Part shown: one piece after another, positions 25,034-35,769 of the stretch
How positions within the stretch are numbered: the first letter of the stretch is position 1
Layout of the letters: each line of letters begins with the position of its first letter
Source: Thermopolyspora flexuosa
GTDB taxonomy: Bacteria; Actinomycetota; Actinomycetes; Streptosporangiales; Streptosporangiaceae
Direction of reading: 5' to 3'
DNA: 64,000 nt
Assembly (NCBI RefSeq): GCF_006716785.1
Contig: NZ_VFPQ01000001.1
Coordinates: 434,001 to 498,000 of the forward strand
Translations under genes and position numbers: made by a program
The notes under the pieces: generated by a model
Told to the model about the DNA's origin: nothing
The model's input: only the letters and a program-made list of their open reading frames with translations
Databases searched by the model: none

Positions 25034-28000
25034 GTGGCCTCGGGTCCCGAAGAACCGCGCTCACCAGAGTGGTCGCCCCAGGAGAGTGCCGATCCCGGGG
25101 GGAGGACGGCACACGGGGACGCACATCCGCCCCGTACGTCACCTCCGCCACCTCCGCCGACGCTGCACCATCTGCCGCCGAACCCCGCCGACGACGCGCC
25201 GCGCCGCGCTCCCGCGGCCTCACCGTGGGCGCTCCCGCCGTTCACGGCGCCCATTCCGGAGGGGCCCGTTCCGGAGGGGCCGATTCCGGAGGGGCCCATC
25301 CCGGAAGGGCCTGTTCCGGAGGGGGAGGACCCGCGCGCCGGTGACCCGCCCGTCCGGCGGGACCGTCCGCCCGGGGAGCGGGACGGCGTCCCGGCCGAGC
25401 CGCCCGCGGCCCAGGCGCCGCCGCAACCGCCCCCACCGGGCACGCCGCCCGGGACGTCGCCGGGGGCGCAGCCGCGGTCCCACGCGCCGCACGGCCGCCA
25501 CCCCTATCCGTCGCCGGGCACCCCGATCCCCATCGACGAGCTCGCCGAACGTTTCTCCGGCCGGGCGCCCGAGGGCGGGCTCACCGCGAAACCCCCCGAC
25601 ACCGGCGCCGAGGAGCCCCGGAGGGGGGTGCACGATCCCGGCCGCCCGCCCGCCCACGCCCGGGACCCCGGCCCGGCCGAGGCGGACCCGCGGCAAGAAC
25701 AGGACATCGGGGGAGGGACCACCTGGAACCCCCTCCCCGGGGAGGAGGAAGGCGACCGGCGCGCGTCCGGGCCCGGCGAGGGGGCCCGCGAAGGTGCACA
25801 GGACGCCGCCGGTGGCCGCACCGGACGCCGAGGGCGCAGGCGACGCGCCGCCGGCCCTTTTCCGGACGCCGGCCCGCAGGCCCGGCCGGAGCCCTCGCCC
25901 GGCGATCCCCGGTACGGGCCCGGATACATGCGCGCGGTGTGGCCACCCGAGGCGGTGGCGCGCGAGGAGGCCGCGGCGTACGCCGGATCGGAGGCCCAGG
26001 CCGGTCCGGGGCGCGAGGCGGACCCCACGGCCGTCACCGCCCCCGCCCCGGCCGCGCCCACGGCGCCCACGGATGAGCCCACCTTCGTCCCCGCGGAGGG
26101 CCACGGACAGGAGGCGGACCCCACCGCGCCGATCCGCCGGATCGGCGCGCCGCCGGGGGTACGGCCCGCCGGGCGGTCGCGGCCGGACTCGCCCCGGCGC
26201 GGGCGGCGCGGCCTGCGCGGCCGGGGCCGCCACCACCGCGAGGACCCCCGCCCGCTGCGGCGGCGCCGCCGTCGCCTGCTGCTGCCCGTGCTCGTGCTCG
26301 CCGTGATCGCCGGGGCGGGCGCCCTCGGCTTCTCCGTGGTGAGCATGCTGCAGCGGCCCGCCCCCGCGGGGGTACGGCTCGCCGCCGGTGCGGGCACCGC
26401 GGCCGACGACGTGTTCCGCGCCCCGCCGGGCGCGGCGGGCAGCGGGTCCAGCCAGGTGCTCAACGCGGTCACCTCGGTCGGCTCCACCGTCGTGGCCGTG
26501 GGGAGCGACACCACCAGCCCGGTGCCCCGGCCGCTCTTCCTCGTCTCCACCGACGGCGGCGCCACCTGGGAGCTCGGCCAGGTGACCGGCCCGGCCGGGG
26601 TCGAGGCCCGGGCGGGGACCGCGGGCCGGGTGACCGGCGGCGGCGGGCGCTGGCTCGCCGCGGGCACCGAGGCGCCCGCGAGCGTGGGCGCGCGCGGCGC
26701 GGGCCTCGGCCTCGCCGGTCCCTCGGGGGTGACCGCGCGCGGCATGTGGACGTCCGCCGACGGCCGCTCCTGGACCGCGGTCGACCCGGCGCGGCTGACC
26801 GTGTTCGGCCCCGGCGACCGCATCGCCGACCTCGCCCGCACCGCATACGGCTTCGTCGCGGTCGGCTCCACCCGGCTCGGCGAGGACCGTACCGGCCCGG
26901 CGGCCTGGGTCTCCCCGGACGGGCAGGAGTGGACCCGCGTCGACCTGACCGGGCTCGGCTCCGGCGTGCGCGGCGTGCGCGCGGTGGTGGCGAACGGCGA
27001 CCAGGTCGTGGCGCTCGCCGACGCCGGCTCGGGCGAGTCCGGCGTGGCCGTGCTGCGCTCGGCGGACGGCGGCCGGAGCTGGCGGAGCGCCGAGCCCCCG
27101 GCGGACGGCCGGATCGGGTCGGGCGCGCTCGCGGTCGCGGGCGACGGCTTCGTGCTCGTGCCCACCCGCCAGGTGACCGGCGGGCGGGTGAAGGTGTACT
27201 GCTCGCGCACCGGCGACTCCTGGCGCTCCTGCGGCGAGATCGGGCCGCTCGGCTCGGAGGGCCTCGGGGTGCGCGGGCTGGCCTCCTCGGCGGCGGGCCT
27301 CGCCGCGGTCGCCGAGACCGGCTGGCAGGAGTACACCGTCTTCACCAGCGAGGACGGCACCACCTGGGCGAAGGGCGCCGAGCTCGGGAAGATCCCCGGC
27401 ACCCTGCGCGGCGTCGCCATCACCGACCAGGGCACCCTGGTCGCGGGCGGGGACGAGCCGGTCGGCGACGTGGACAACCTGCCGGTGCTGATGACCGCGC
27501 GCAAGGGCGGGAAGGCGCGGGCCGTACCGTCGGACGAGATCGCCGGGCTCACCCGGTCGGCGCGGGAGATCGCCCGGATCGCCGCCGGGGCGAACCTGTT
27601 CGTCGCCGTGGGCACCGCCCAGGGCGACGCGGGCATCTGGACCAGCCCGGACGGCGACCGGTGGACGACGATCGGCGCGGACGCGCTCGGCGGCCCCGGG
27701 CGGCAGGCGCTCGCGGACGTGGCGCACGGGCCCGAGGGCTGGCTCGCGGTCGGCGGCACCATGCCCGACCCGGCCGTCGCCCGGCCGCTGCTGGTGACCT
27801 CGCAGGACGGCGCGCGGTGGCGCCGGGTCGGCGAGTCGGCCGTCCCCGAGGTCCCGCTGGGCGTCTACCACCTCGTCCCGCACGCGGTCGCGGCGGGCCG
27901 CGACGGCTACGTGATCGCCGGGGAGCAGCGGTCCGGCGCGGACGGCACCGCGGTGCTGTGGTACACCCGGGACCTGCGCCGGTTCGAGCGCGCCGGGAAG

Positions 28001-28585
28001 CTGCCGTCGTCCGGGGCCGGGGTGCGGCTGCACGACGTCGCCGCCACCTCCTCCGGCTACGTCGCGGTCGGCGGCTCCGGCGCGGTCGACCGGGAGACCG
28101 GGGTGGTGTGGACGTCCGCGGACGGGCGCACCTGGACCGGCCGCGCCCGGCCCATGCCGGAGGGCGCGCGCTCGGCCCACCTGCGCCGCGTGCTCGCCAC
28201 CTCCACCGGCCTGGTGGCGGTCGGCACCGCGGTCACCGGCGAGGGGCGCCGCCCGTTCGCCGCGCACTCCACCGACGACGGCCGCACCTGGGCGTTCACC
28301 TGGCTGCCCGCGGAGGCCTCCGCGACCGTGCTCGACCTCGCCGTGGCCGGGTCGGCCTTCGTCGCGGTCGGCTCGTACGGCGCGCCCGGCGACGGCGCGG
28401 TGTGGATCTCCGCGGACGGCCGCGACTGGCGGTACCGCGAGCTGCGCGGCGCGGGCCTGTCCGGCGACGGCAGCCAGTGGCTCGGCACGGTCGCCGCGCT
28501 CGGCGACCGGGTGGTCGCCATCGGCCGCTCCACCACCTACACCGACGACCACCTCACGCTGTGGCGGACCACGGTGACCCGATAG
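25034..28585 (+). CDS. large membrane-anchored BNR/sialidase-like beta-propeller protein
   Basis: A 1183-residue protein. The N-terminal 410 residues are Pro/Gly/Arg-rich low complexity, probably cytoplasmic, with five PEGP(I/V) repeats. A membrane segment lies at about 415-440 (LLPVLVLAVIAGAGALGFSV). The extracellular part has about twelve S-x-D-G-x-x-W or closely similar Asp-box (BNR) motifs, e.g. STDGGATWEL, SPDGQEWTRV, SEDGTTWAKG, SPDGDRWTTI, SADGRDWRYR, spaced about 50-65 residues. That is enough for two six- or seven-bladed propellers. No sialidase RIP motif or catalytic pair was recognised, so this is probably a binding or sensor protein, not an enzyme. GTG 25034 is chosen because GAGGAGG is 8 bases upstream. 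Confidence 0.72.
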   Translation: MASGPEEPRSPEWSPQESADPGGRTAHGDAHPPRTSPPPPPPTLHHLPPNPADDAPRRAPAASPWALPPFTAPIPEGPVPEGPIPEGPIPEGPVPEGEDPRAGDPPVRRDRPPGERDGVPAEPPAAQAPPQPPPPGTPPGTSPGAQPRSHAPHGRHPYPSPGTPIPIDELAERFSGRAPEGGLTAKPPDTGAEEPRRGVHDPGRPPAHARDPGPAEADPRQEQDIGGGTTWNPLPGEEEGDRRASGPGEGAREGAQDAAGGRTGRRGRRRRAAGPFPDAGPQARPEPSPGDPRYGPGYMRAVWPPEAVAREEAAAYAGSEAQAGPGREADPTAVTAPAPAAPTAPTDEPTFVPAEGHGQEADPTAPIRRIGAPPGVRPAGRSRPDSPRRGRRGLRGRGRHHREDPRPLRRRRRRLLLPVLVLAVIAGAGALGFSVVSMLQRPAPAGVRLAAGAGTAADDVFRAPPGAAGSGSSQVLNAVTSVGSTVVAVGSDTTSPVPRPLFLVSTDGGATWELGQVTGPAGVEARAGTAGRVTGGGGRWLAAGTEAPASVGARGAGLGLAGPSGVTARGMWTSADGRSWTAVDPARLTVFGPGDRIADLARTAYGFVAVGSTRLGEDRTGPAAWVSPDGQEWTRVDLTGLGSGVRGVRAVVANGDQVVALADAGSGESGVAVLRSADGGRSWRSAEPPADGRIGSGALAVAGDGFVLVPTRQVTGGRVKVYCSRTGDSWRSCGEIGPLGSEGLGVRGLASSAAGLAAVAETGWQEYTVFTSEDGTTWAKGAELGKIPGTLRGVAITDQGTLVAGGDEPVGDVDNLPVLMTARKGGKARAVPSDEIAGLTRSAREIARIAAGANLFVAVGTAQGDAGIWTSPDGDRWTTIGADALGGPGRQALADVAHGPEGWLAVGGTMPDPAVARPLLVTSQDGARWRRVGESAVPEVPLGVYHLVPHAVAAGRDGYVIAGEQRSGADGTAVLWYTRDLRRFERAGKLPSSGAGVRLHDVAATSSGYVAVGGSGAVDRETGVVWTSADGRTWTGRARPMPEGARSAHLRRVLATSTGLVAVGTAVTGEGRRPFAAHSTDDGRTWAFTWLPAEASATVLDLAVAGSAFVAVGSYGAPGDGAVWISADGRDWRYRELRGAGLSGDGSQWLGTVAALGDRVVAIGRSTTYTDDHLTLWRTTVTR
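25250..25324 (+). repeat. five 15-base coding repeats
   Basis: Five tandem units of the type CCCATTCCGGAGGGG, encoding PIPEG/PVPEG. They lie inside the disordered N-terminus of the BNR protein and may vary in copy number between strains. Confidence 0.85.
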
Positions 28586-28604
28586 CGGAGGGCGGGCGAC
28601 GCCG

Positions 28605-29003
28605 TCAGCCCGGCGGGACGACGCGCCACTCGGTGAGCGCGTCGATCAGGCCCGGCGTGAGGGGGAGGCGGCGCAGCTCGTCCGGGTGGTACCAGCCCGC
28701 GTCCGCCGCGTCGTCGCCCGGGGTGAGGGTGCCGTGGGCGACCGTGGCGAGGTAGTCGTTGATCTCGAACACGCCGCCGCCCGGGGCCGGGCGGTCCACG
28801 GTTCCGGCGAGGCGGCCGACCCGGACGACCAGGCCGGTCTCCTCGCGCACCTCGCGCACCACCGCCTCGGCGTCCGTCTCACCCGGCTCCACCCGGCCGC
28901 CCGGCAGCGACCACAGCCCCGCGCCGGGCGGGCGGGCCCGCCGTACCAGCAGGAGCCGGCCCGCGTCGTCGAGGACGATCGCGCCGACACACTTTATCCG
29001 CAC
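28605..29003 (-). CDS. NUDIX hydrolase (MutT-like)
   Basis: A 132-residue enzyme hydrolysing a nucleoside diphosphate linked to another group. The Nudix box is complete: [20 protein letters not shown] followed by ETGLVV (G-x5-E-x7-REVREE-x-G). It begins [20 protein letters not shown], the usual start. GTG 29003 is chosen by family length; a TAATCT hexamer ends 7 bases upstream, so it is probably leaderless. Convergent with the BNR gene and divergent from the next gene. The substrate is not predictable. Confidence 0.87.
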   Translation of the reverse strand: MRIKCVGAIVLDDAGRLLLVRRARPPGAGLWSLPGGRVEPGETDAEAVVREVREETGLVVRVGRLAGTVDRPAPGGGVFEINDYLATVAHGTLTPGDDAADAGWYHPDELRRLPLTPGLIDALTEWRVVPPG

Positions 29004-29010
29004 ATGACCA

Positions 29011-29016
29011 AGATTA
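29011..29016 (-). promoter_or_regulatory. -10 hexamer for a leaderless NUDIX transcript
   Basis: On the minus strand TAATCT ends 7 bases before the GTG start at 29003; no Shine-Dalgarno sequence. Confidence 0.38.
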
Positions 29017-29076
29017 CGGCTGGATAACGGCGGTGGCCTTGACTTATGGGCGCGTCCCGCCGCACGGTGAGGAGTT

Positions 29077-29715
29077 GTGAGAGCCGCGCCTGTCTGCCCG
29101 CGGTGCTTCGGCCCGCTGCACGAACCGAGCGCCTGGTCGAGCGCCTGGCGGTGCGGCGTGCACGGCGACGTCCCGCCCCTGCACACCCACCGGCCGTCGG
29201 ACGCCGCCTTCGACGCCGTACGCCGCATGGCCCGGGTCCCGGTGTGGATGCCCTGGCCGCTCCCGGCCGGCTGGCTCGTCACCGGGTTCGCCGAGGCCGG
29301 GGACGAGCGCTCCGGCGGGGTGGCCACCGTGGTCGCGCTGTCCGGCCCGTCGGTGACCTGGGGGCCGGCCGACATGCTGCTCGTCGCCGAGGAGCCGGGC
29401 GTCGGCCTCGGCGCGGCGTACGCGGGCCTGTCCGGGCCCGACCCGGGGGACGGCGTGGGAGACGGGCCGCCGCACGCCAAGGTGGACATCCGCGGCCACC
29501 CCACCCCGCTGTGGTGCGTGGAGGGGGTGCCGCCCGACCGCGCGGTCTACGTCGGCGAGGCGCTCGGCAACTGGCTGTGGGCGATCGCCTGGCCGGCCGA
29601 GGTCGGCTGCCTGATCGCGCTCACCGAGTTCGACCTGCGCGACCTGAGTGACCCCGACCAGATCTTCGACCTGCCGTACGGCGCGTTCTCCCCGCGGCTG
29701 CAGATCGATCGCTGA
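29077..29715 (+). CDS. conserved actinobacterial protein with N-terminal zinc-ribbon-like cysteines
   Basis: A 212-residue soluble protein. It starts [13 protein letters not shown] and continues with [13 protein letters not shown]: three Cys and two His spaced like a small zinc-binding knuckle. The rest contains [40 protein letters not shown], and ends [15 protein letters not shown]. From memory this is a conserved actinobacterial family of unknown function (DUF6758-like), commonly next to the MBL-fold gene that follows. GTG 29077 follows GAGGAG closely. No catalytic motif recognised. Confidence 0.68.
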   Translation: MRAAPVCPRCFGPLHEPSAWSSAWRCGVHGDVPPLHTHRPSDAAFDAVRRMARVPVWMPWPLPAGWLVTGFAEAGDERSGGVATVVALSGPSVTWGPADMLLVAEEPGVGLGAAYAGLSGPDPGDGVGDGPPHAKVDIRGHPTPLWCVEGVPPDRAVYVGEALGNWLWAIAWPAEVGCLIALTEFDLRDLSDPDQIFDLPYGAFSPRLQIDR

Positions 29716-29773
29716 CCGGCCGGCCGGTCGGCGCGCGGCGCCCGAGGACGGCCACGGACCGCACCGCAGTCGG

Positions 29774-29779
29774 TAGGGT
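29774..29779 (+). promoter_or_regulatory. -10 hexamer for a leaderless transcript
   Basis: TAGGGT ends 8 bases before the GTG at 29788; no Shine-Dalgarno sequence. Confidence 0.42.
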
Positions 29780-29787
29780 TTACAGGC

Positions 29788-30516
29788 GTGACAGCGCGTA
29801 TCGAGCGAGTGGTGACGTCGGGCGTCGTCGACATCGACGGCACCGAGCACAAGGTGGAGAACAACACCTGGATCGTGGGCGACGACGACGAGGTCATCGT
29901 CATCGACCCGGCCCGCGACGCCGAGAAGATCATGGAGAAGGTCGGCGAGCGCGAGGTGCTCGCCGTCATCTGCACCCACGGCCTGCCGGACCACGTCGGC
30001 GCGGCGATCGAGGTGGCCGCCCGCGACGAGGCCATGGTCTGCCTGCACCCCAAGGACAAGAAGATCTGGCGGGAGACCTGGCCGGAGACCTGGCCGGACA
30101 TCGAGGTCGAGGACGAGGGCTTCTTCGAGGTCGCCGGGGTGCGCCTGGAGGTGCTGGAGACCCCGGGGATCACGCCGGGCGGCATCTCGCTCTACTGCGA
30201 GGCGCTCGACGTGGTGTTCACCGGCAAGTCGCTGCAGGCGGACGGCCCGGGCAAGATCGGCGGCGTGTACCCGGCGCTGCCCGACCAGCTCACCTCGATC
30301 GGCTCCCGCCTGTTCACGCTGCCCGGCGCCACCCGGATCCTGCCGAACCACGGCGAGGAGGCCACGATCGGCGACCTGGAGCCGCACTTCGACGACTGGG
30401 TGTCCGGCTCGCTCACCCGCAAGGAGGACGAGAGCGAGGCCGACCCGGCGAAGGCCGCCCCGCTCGTCGACGGCACCAAGGTCGCGGGCATCAAGCTCTC
30501 CCTCGACGACGACTGA
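29788..30516 (+). CDS. metallo-beta-lactamase-fold protein with lost metal ligands
   Basis: A 242-residue protein of the glyoxalase II-like MBL fold. All the usual loops can be found by position, but their ligands are changed. The HxHxDH loop reads THGLPDH (His 64, Leu 66, Asp 68, His 69); TPGH reads TPGI (Ile 128); TGD reads TGK (Lys 147); and GHG reads NHG (His 188 kept). Three of the expected metal ligands are therefore missing, so a binuclear zinc hydrolase is unlikely. It may be a binding protein or an enzyme with different chemistry. The C-terminal 35 residues are acidic. The PD-(D/E)XK nuclease gene starts 6 bases after its stop, so the two are very likely an operon. Confidence 0.82.
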   Translation: MTARIERVVTSGVVDIDGTEHKVENNTWIVGDDDEVIVIDPARDAEKIMEKVGEREVLAVICTHGLPDHVGAAIEVAARDEAMVCLHPKDKKIWRETWPETWPDIEVEDEGFFEVAGVRLEVLETPGITPGGISLYCEALDVVFTGKSLQADGPGKIGGVYPALPDQLTSIGSRLFTLPGATRILPNHGEEATIGDLEPHFDDWVSGSLTRKEDESEADPAKAAPLVDGTKVAGIKLSLDDD

Positions 30517-30522
30517 GCCGGC

Positions 30523-31431
30523 GTGCACCAGCTCGCCCTCGACGGCATGCCGCGCCGCCTGTACGCGTGCACGCCGTCCCGGCTCAACACCTGGCTCGAC
30601 TGCCCGCGCCGCTACCGGTTCACCTACCTCGACCGCCCGGCGCCGGCGAAGGGGCCGCCGTGGGCGCACAACAGCGTCGGCGCCGCGGTGCACAACGCGC
30701 TCGCCGCGTGGTGGCGGGAGCCGTACGAGCGGCGCACCCCCGAGGTCGCGGGCAGGCTCGTGGCCACCGGCTGGATCGGTGACGGGTTCCGCGACGCGGA
30801 GCAGTCGGCCCGGTGGCGGGAGCGCGCCCGCGCCATGGTGACCGCGTACGTCGGCGGCCTCGACCCGTCCGCCGAGCCGGTCGGCGTGGAACGCCAGGTC
30901 GCCACCAGGACCGACACGATCGCCGTGACCGGGCGGGTGGACCGGATCGACCGGCGCGGCGGCGAACTGGTGATCGTCGACTACAAGACCGGCCGCCGCG
31001 CCCCGGACGCCGACGAGGCCCGCGCCTCGCTCGCCCTCGCCGTCTACGCGGTCGCCGCCGCCCGCACGATGCGCCTGCCCTGCCGCCGGGTCGAGCTCCA
31101 CCACCTGCCGACCGGCCGGATCGCCGCCGCCGAGCACACCGCCGAGTCCCTCGACCGGCACATGCGCCGGGCCGAGCGGATCGCGGCCGAGGCGGCCGAG
31201 GCCGACGAGCGCTACCGCGAGTGGGCCCGAACCCGCCCCGGTACGGCAGGCCGGCGCGGCGACGGCGCGCCGGCGGACGTGCCGCCCGAGCTCGACGCCC
31301 TGTTCGCGCCCCGGCCCGGCCCGCTGTGCTCCTGGTGCGACTACCGCCGGCACTGCCCGGAGGGGCAGGCCGCGGCCCCGGCCCGGCGGCCGTGGGACGG
31401 CCTGGCCGAGGAGGAGATCGAGGCCGGCTGA
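30523..31431 (+). CDS. RecB/AddB-type PD-(D/E)XK nuclease with Fe-S cysteines
   Basis: A 302-residue nuclease. The core TGRVDRIDRRGGELVIVDYK with KTGRR is the GxxDxxD...ExxDYKTG motif of RecB-family nucleases. Cysteines at the N-terminus (LDCPRRYRF) and C-terminus (LCSWCDYRRHCPEG, CxxCx5C) match the four-Cys iron-sulfur staple of AddB and Cas4-like proteins. It is a single domain without a helicase. It follows the MBL-fold gene by 6 bases. No cas genes are nearby, so Cas4 is unlikely. GTG 30523 start; no other good start upstream. Confidence 0.85.
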   Translation: MHQLALDGMPRRLYACTPSRLNTWLDCPRRYRFTYLDRPAPAKGPPWAHNSVGAAVHNALAAWWREPYERRTPEVAGRLVATGWIGDGFRDAEQSARWRERARAMVTAYVGGLDPSAEPVGVERQVATRTDTIAVTGRVDRIDRRGGELVIVDYKTGRRAPDADEARASLALAVYAVAAARTMRLPCRRVELHHLPTGRIAAAEHTAESLDRHMRRAERIAAEAAEADERYREWARTRPGTAGRRGDGAPADVPPELDALFAPRPGPLCSWCDYRRHCPEGQAAAPARRPWDGLAEEEIEAG

Positions 31432-31468
31432 CGCCCGCCCGGCCCGGGCCGCGGATCGGGGCCGGGGA

Positions 31469-32347
31469 TCAGGACTGCACGAAGCGGTGCTCGGACGCGT
31501 TCCAGAACCGGGTGAGCGCGGCCGCGGTGGTCTCCGGCGCCTCGACGGCCGGGCTGTGCAGGGCGCCGGGCACGACCACGCACTCCGCCCCGAGCCGGTC
31601 GGCCATCTCGGCCTGCAGGTGCGGCGGCCAGCCGTCGTCGTGCTCGCCGTACAGCACGAGCTTGGGCACGTCGGCGTCGGCGAGCTCGTCGACCCGGTCG
31701 GGGGCGGTGAGCACCTGCTCGCCCATGGTCTGCATGCCGACGAGGTTGTTCGCGAAGATGCGCTTGCGCAGGAAGGCGATGATCTCGTCGGGCACGCCCT
31801 GCGCCATCGCCTCGGGCTCCAGGTGGTTCTCCCAGATGCGCTCCAGGCCCACCTCGGGCACCAGGCCGAGCAGCGAGCGGGCGGCCTGCTCGCGCGGGCC
31901 CACGATCGCGCCCGGCCCGGAGCTCATCAGGGTGAGCGAGGCCGCCTTCGTCGCGCCGCCGAGCACGGTCTCGCGCACCACGAGCCCGCCGAAGGAGTGG
32001 CCGAGCAGGTGCACCGGCTCCCCCTCGCCCACCACCCCGGCCACCGCGGCCACGTCCGCGCCGAGCGCGGCGCAGGTGTAGGCGGCCGGGTCGTCCGGCC
32101 CGGGCGTCTCGTACTGACCGCGCATGTCGATCGCGATCACCCGGCGGCGTCCCGCGTCGGCGAGGCTCTGCAGGACCGCGAGGAAGTCCTCCTTGCTACC
32201 GGTGTACCCGGGCACGAGCAGCGCGGGCCATCGCTCGGCGACCCCGCTCACCGGCAGTGCCTCGAGAGCGGCGAACCACCCGGCGGGCGTCTCGATCCGG
32301 ATCGGCGTCACCCCGGGCGGCAACGTCAGGAAGCGCGGCGTACTCAC
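31469..32347 (-). CDS. alpha/beta hydrolase
   Basis: A 292-residue alpha/beta-hydrolase. LLVPGYTGSKEDFLAVL forms the oxyanion-hole region, HLLGHSFGGLVVRETVL carries the nucleophile Ser, LYGEHDDGWPP the acid Asp, and the C-terminal VPGALHSPAVEAP the catalytic His. The substrate is unknown (esterase, lipase or haloalkane-type). GTG 32347 is preferred because a TATTGT hexamer ends exactly 8 bases upstream, as for other genes here. It lies downstream of and on the same strand as the DEAD helicase, but 200 bases away. Confidence 0.85.
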   Translation of the reverse strand: MSTPRFLTLPPGVTPIRIETPAGWFAALEALPVSGVAERWPALLVPGYTGSKEDFLAVLQSLADAGRRRVIAIDMRGQYETPGPDDPAAYTCAALGADVAAVAGVVGEGEPVHLLGHSFGGLVVRETVLGGATKAASLTLMSSGPGAIVGPREQAARSLLGLVPEVGLERIWENHLEPEAMAQGVPDEIIAFLRKRIFANNLVGMQTMGEQVLTAPDRVDELADADVPKLVLYGEHDDGWPPHLQAEMADRLGAECVVVPGALHSPAVEAPETTAAALTRFWNASEHRFVQS

Positions 32348-32355
32348 GTGGCACC

Positions 32356-32361
32356 ACAATA
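32356..32361 (-). promoter_or_regulatory. -10 hexamer for a leaderless transcript
   Basis: On the minus strand TATTGT ends 8 bases before the GTG start at 32347; no Shine-Dalgarno sequence. Confidence 0.38.
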
Positions 32362-32550
32362 CCCAGCCCGCATCTCCGGGACACCATGGAACGGTACGCC
32401 CTGGGTGGAAACCGGCGCGCCGACGGGCGCGGCGTCCGGCGGCAGGGCGCGCGGAGCGGCCGAGGGCCGTGCCGCGGTGCGGGTGACCCTCGGCGCGTCC
32501 GATTCTCCCGGCCCGTCTCGCCGGTCTCCCCGGCGCTCGCCGGGACGGCG

Positions 32551-34371
<1,821 letters not shown>

Positions 34372-34597
34372 CGTGATGTCCCCCTGTGGGGTCCGCGCGG
34401 AGTGACGCCTTCAACGGTTCCAGCGACCGCCGTGGAGTCGAGCCGTTCTTCGGGGCTCCGGGAGCACCGTGGGGGGCCGGGGGAGACTCCCCGGGGATGA
34501 CACGGTTCCCGGATTAACACAGTGCGGTCGCACCTACCTTGCACTCTACTCGATACCACAACACCGGGCCGATGTCTTTATGTTCCCCTCCCGTGTT

Positions 34598-34603
34598 TAG
34601 TCT
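34598..34603 (+). promoter_or_regulatory. -10 hexamer for a leaderless transcript
   Basis: TAGTCT ends 6 bases before the ATG at 34610; no Shine-Dalgarno sequence. Confidence 0.42.
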
Positions 34604-34609
34604 GCACAC

Positions 34610-35272
34610 ATGAGTGATACCTCAAGCGGCGTCGTCGATCTACTGGGTGCGCTGGCGTACGCGGAACTCACGGGCTTCCTGCGGCTCGCGGAGGACGCCG
34701 CCACGCTCGCCCCCACGCTCACCGACCGGGCCGAGCTCAGCGATCTCGCGGCCGTGGAGCACCGCCACTTCCGGTTGCTGCGCGACCGGCTCGTCGAGCT
34801 GGGCGCCGACCCCGAGGAGGCGATGGCCCCGTTCGTCGACGCCTTCGATTCCTGGCACGCGCTGACCAGGCCGTCCGACTGGCTGGAGGCCCTGGTCAAG
34901 GCGTACGTGGGCACGGGTATCGCGATGGACTTCTATCGGGAGGCCGCCCGGCGGGTGGGCCCCGACATCGCCGGACTGGTGGAGGAGGCGCTCGCCGACG
35001 AGGGGCGCTCGGAGTTCGCGGTCGAGCGGGTGCGCGCCGCGCTCGAGCGGGAGCCGAAGGCGGCCGGGCGGCTGGCGCTGTGGTCCCGCCGGCTCGTCGG
35101 CGAGGCGCTGAGCCAGGCGCACCGGGTCGCCGCGGCGCGCCCGGCGCTCGCCGCCCTGCTGGTCGAGGCGGACGAGGGGGAGGACCTGCCCGCGGTCGGC
35201 CGGCTGTTCGCCCGGCTCACCGAGCAGCACGCCAAGCGCATGAGCGCCCTCGGGCTCAGCGCGAGCTCCTGA
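34610..35272 (+). CDS. ferritin-like fold protein (MiaE-like diiron candidate)
   Basis: A 220-residue all-helical protein of the actinobacterial ferritin-like family related to the tRNA hydroxylase MiaE. Candidate diiron ligands are Glu 19 (YAELTGF), Glu/His in DLAAVEHRHFRLL (E-x2-H type), a second Glu in VEEALADEGRSEF, and the C-terminal helix EQHAKRM. In actinobacteria this gene is a fixed neighbour of the DEAD helicase and DUF3107, as here. Its true substrate is not known; MiaE activity on tRNA is only one option. Probably leaderless. Confidence 0.75.
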   Translation: MSDTSSGVVDLLGALAYAELTGFLRLAEDAATLAPTLTDRAELSDLAAVEHRHFRLLRDRLVELGADPEEAMAPFVDAFDSWHALTRPSDWLEALVKAYVGTGIAMDFYREAARRVGPDIAGLVEEALADEGRSEFAVERVRAALEREPKAAGRLALWSRRLVGEALSQAHRVAAARPALAALLVEADEGEDLPAVGRLFARLTEQHAKRMSALGLSASS

Positions 35273-35349
35273 CCGTTCGCGCCGGCCGTACGCCTGATCG
35301 ATCCTGCCGATCAAGCCCGCCGCGCGTCCGCACACCGCGCGGGTACGGC

Positions 35350-35380
35350 GGCGCGCCCGGCCGGCCGTACCGGGCGCGCC
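35350..35380. terminator. hairpin in the convergent gap, probable bidirectional terminator
   Basis: GGCGCGCCCGG (35350-35360) and CCGGGCGCGCC (35370-35380) form a perfect 11-bp stem with a 9-base loop, in the 269-base gap between the convergent ferritin-like and DUF3107 genes. A smaller TGATCG/CGATCA hairpin lies at 35295-35313. No gene seen in the gap. Confidence 0.55.
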
Positions 35381-35541
35381 ACCGGGCGGGTCCGGTACGG
35401 CGCCGCGATCCGTGCCGCGGCGGGACGACGACGCGCACCGCCCCGGCGTCCGGCCGGGGCGGGACGGCGGGCGCGCGGCCCGCCGCCTCGGCCCGGCCGC
35501 CTCGGACGCCGGCGCGGCGGCACGCCGTACCCGGTCGCCGG

Positions 35542-35769
35542 TCAGAGCGAGTTGCCGAAGCCCGCGGGACGCTGCTCCTTCTCGCCGATCTCCACGAAGC
35601 CCAGCGCCGACACCGGGACGAGCACGCTGCGGCCCTTGGTGTCGGTGAGCGTGAAGACGCCGTTCCCGCTGATCGCCTTGATGAGCCGCTGCTCGACCTG
35701 CTCGGGCTCGAGGTCGGTCTCGACCACCAGCTCGCGGTGCACCGAGCGCACGCCGATCTTCACTTCCAT
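35542..35769 (-). CDS. DUF3107 small protein
   Basis: A 75-residue protein: MEVKIGVRSVHRELVVETDL, then VEQRLIKAISGNGVFTLTDT and VPVSALGFVEIGEKEQRPAG. It matches the actinobacterial DUF3107 family (TB9.4/Rv3208A-like, from memory), a compact beta-alpha protein of unknown function next to a TetR gene. ATG 35769 follows GAGAGGGAG, and the family begins MEVKIG. Both neighbours are the usual ones. Confidence 0.88.
   Translation of the reverse strand: MEVKIGVRSVHRELVVETDLEPEQVEQRLIKAISGNGVFTLTDTKGRSVLVPVSALGFVEIGEKEQRPAGFGNSL

Noticed and set aside
25250-25324. Tandem repeats that could suggest a CRISPR-like array
   Set aside because: The 15-base units are directly adjacent, without spacers, and encode PEGP repeats in frame.
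30523-31431. Cas4 nuclease
   Set aside because: Fold and Cys pattern fit, but no CRISPR array or cas gene is nearby; the partner is an MBL-fold gene.
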